NCBI GenBank assembly: GCA_014534155.1
Contig: JACVSB010000025.1
Span: 1-12,834, forward strand
Direction of reading: 5' to 3'
Length of the DNA stretch: 12,834 nt
Source: Thermoleophilia bacterium
GTDB lineage: Bacteria > Actinomycetota > Thermoleophilia > Gaiellales > Gaiellaceae
The translations under genes and the position numbers were made by a program. The notes below the pieces were generated by a model. The model searched no databases and had not been told where the DNA came from. It saw only the letters and a list, made by a program, of their open reading frames with translations. Below are positions 11,328 through 12,834 of the stretch, piece by piece. Each line of letters starts with the position of its first letter. Position 1 is the stretch's first letter.

Positions 11328-12834
11328 GCGCGCCCGTCCAGTACCCGCCCCCGTTCGACCCCCGCGAGTTCGTCGTCGAGCCGAGCGACCCGCGCGAGGA
11401 GCGGATCGAGGTCGGCATCCTCATCGTGGGCGGCGGCCCGGCGGGCCTGGCCGCCGCCGTGCGGGCAGGGCAGCTCCTCCGGGAGCGGCCCGAGCTCGCT
11501 AAGCGGCTCGGAGAGGTCCCGATCGCGGTCGTCGAGAAGGCCAAGGCACCGGGTGCCCACCTTCTCTCGGGCGCGGTCGTGAACCCGCGCGCGTTCCGCC
11601 AGCTCTTCCCCGGGATGCCGACCGCCGAGTTCCCTTTCCTTGCCCCGGTCGTGCGGGAGGGGGTCTACTACCTGACCGCTCGTCGGGCGCAGCGGATTCC
11701 CGCGCCCCCGCCGATGTGGAACCACGGCAACTACGTCGCCTCGCTGGACGCGGTCGCCGGCTGGCTCGCTGCCCGCGCGGAGGAGCTCGGCGTCATGGTC
11801 ATCCCGGAGACCGCGGCCGAGAAGCTTCTCGTCTCCGCGGCGCGGGTCGTCGGCATTCGCACCGGCGACAAGGGGCGGGGGCGACGAGGCGAGCAACTCG
11901 CGACGTTCGAGCCGGGCGCGGATGTGACCGCGCGCGTCACGATCCTCGCCGAAGGGACGCAGGGCCACCTGACCGGAGTCGCGCTGAGCGAGTTCGGCCT
12001 CGTCCAGCGCCCGCAGGTGTGGGCGCTGGGCGTGAAGGAAGTGTGGGAGGTGCCGCGCCCGCTCGAGCGCGTCATCCACACGATGGGGTGGCCGCTGCGC
12101 GGCGGCCGGCGCTACGGCGAGTTCGGCGGTAGCTTCGTGTACCCGATGGGAGAGAGCCGCGTCGCACTCGGCTTCGTCGTCGGGCTCGAGTATCGGGACG
12201 CGACGCTGTCACCGCACGACCTGCTCCAGCAGTTCAAGACGCACCCGTTCGTGCGCCGCATCCTGGAAGGCGGAAAACGGGTCGCCTGGGGGGCGAAGAC
12301 GATCCCCGAAGGCGGGTTCCTGGCCCTGCCCCGCCGGCTGAGCTTCCCGGGAGGGATGATCGTCGGCGACGGGGCCGGGCTCGTGAACGTCCCCGCACTG
12401 AAGGGGATCCACTACGCGATGCGGTCGGGCATGCTCGCCGCCGAGACCGCCGTCGACGCCGTCTCGCCGGGGCGGACGGCGTGGGAGCCCGGCGCACTCG
12501 ACCCCTACGACGACGCGCTCCGGGAGAGCTACGTCTGGAAGGACCTGAAACGGGTGCGGAACGTCCGGCCTGCGTTCCGCTCCGGCTTCGCGCGCGGCGC
12601 GCTGGTCGCCGGAATGGCGCTCAACTCGCTCGGCCGCTTCCCGCCGCGGGATGCGACGCTCGAGCCCGACGCCGCGGCCGACCTCTTCCTCGGCGACGCC
12701 GGCACGCGGTATCCGCCTCCGGACGGCCAGCTCACCTTCGACAAGCTCTCGAGCGTCTTCCTGTCCGGAAACAAATCGCGCGACGACGCGCCGAACCACA
12801 TCCGGATCCGGCGCGAGGTCACCCGAGAGATCGG
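11324..12834 (+). CDS. electron transfer flavoprotein:quinone oxidoreductase, N-terminal 503 residues (runs off right edge)
   Basis: Membrane-surface flavoprotein that passes electrons from reduced ETF to ubiquinone or menaquinone. The frame from GTG 11324 is open to the last base. An FAD-binding GGGPAGLAAA (36-45) lies in a Rossmann fold preceded by VGILIV. The family segment EKAKAPGAHLLSGAVVNPRAF follows at about 72-92. Later come GGMIVGDGAGLVNVPALKGIHYAMRSGMLAAE (about 344-375) and LTFDKLSSVFLSGNKSRDDAPNHIRI, which precedes the 4Fe-4S domain in known members. The cluster cysteines should lie in the roughly 50-70 residues missing beyond the window. The start overlaps the etfA stop (GTGA), so the three genes form one operon. 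The match to ETF-QO is firm. FixC-type nitrogen-fixation homologues are less likely because no fixX/nif context is visible. Confidence 0.93.
   Translation, partial: MSAPVQYPPPFDPREFVVEPSDPREERIEVGILIVGGGPAGLAAAVRAGQLLRERPELAKRLGEVPIAVVEKAKAPGAHLLSGAVVNPRAFRQLFPGMPTAEFPFLAPVVREGVYYLTARRAQRIPAPPPMWNHGNYVASLDAVAGWLAARAEELGVMVIPETAAEKLLVSAARVVGIRTGDKGRGRRGEQLATFEPGADVTARVTILAEGTQGHLTGVALSEFGLVQRPQVWALGVKEVWEVPRPLERVIHTMGWPLRGGRRYGEFGGSFVYPMGESRVALGFVVGLEYRDATLSPHDLLQQFKTHPFVRRILEGGKRVAWGAKTIPEGGFLALPRRLSFPGGMIVGDGAGLVNVPALKGIHYAMRSGMLAAETAVDAVSPGRTAWEPGALDPYDDALRESYVWKDLKRVRNVRPAFRSGFARGALVAGMALNSLGRFPPRDATLEPDAAADLFLGDAGTRYPPPDGQLTFDKLSSVFLSGNKSRDDAPNHIRIRREVTREI

Noticed and set aside
1..12834. 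A novel defence, mobile or CRISPR-like system
   Set aside because: Every sizeable open frame that shows coding character belongs to metabolism, thiamine synthesis or cell-wall turnover, apart from one small unknown protein. No integrase, transposase, repeat array, toxin-antitoxin pair or att-like repeat is seen.

Overview
This window is about 12.8 kb of very GC-rich bacterial DNA (estimated by eye at around 70% GC), densely packed with metabolic genes. The codon choice, frequent GTG starts, stop/start overlaps and the catabolic gene content suggest an actinobacterium. A deep, Thermoleophilia/Gaiella-like lineage is my best guess, but no rRNA is present to test it. I see no phage, IS, CRISPR, tRNA or rRNA signal, and no gene-free stretch longer than about 130 bases.

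Layout. Bases 1-233 are the 3' end of an HD-GYP domain gene. An acyl-CoA dehydrogenase gene (291-1445) overlaps a PduO-type cob(I)alamin adenosyltransferase gene (1442-2029). That gene runs into a TauE/SafE-type membrane protein gene whose start is not a normal codon. Next come the catalytic subunit of a split methylmalonyl-CoA mutase (2807-4444) and a small uncharacterised acidic protein (4573-4926). A metallo-beta-lactamase-fold hydrolase follows on the minus strand (4932-5645). Divergent from it are the B12-binding mutase subunit (5690-6121) and a coupled enoyl-CoA hydratase (6121-6894). A TPP riboswitch (6912-6996) leads a thiG-thiS-thiE operon (7003-8562). A secreted M23 peptidase (8559-9446, minus) converges on thiE, and an etfB-etfA-ETF:quinone oxidoreductase operon runs off the right edge.

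How the genes fit together. The dehydrogenase and hydratase carry out beta-oxidation-type steps on acyl-CoAs. Odd-chain or branched-chain substrates give propionyl-CoA and then methylmalonyl-CoA, which the B12-dependent mutase turns into succinyl-CoA. The adenosyltransferase makes the mutase cofactor. ETF and ETF:quinone oxidoreductase pass electrons from the dehydrogenase to the quinone pool. Propionyl-CoA carboxylase, methylmalonyl-CoA epimerase and the MeaB chaperone are not in the window. The thiamine genes are a separate module controlled by TPP.

Regulation. Several transcription units have a TAnnnT -10-like hexamer, and in three of them it lies 6-8 nt before a start codon, which suggests leaderless mRNAs. 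The TPP aptamer's last helix contains the thiG Shine-Dalgarno sequence. I found no convincing undescribed multi-gene system. The most unusual items are the non-canonical TauE start, the riboswitch/SD overlap, the leaderless pattern, the GGCGCC-core repeats and the small unknown protein.
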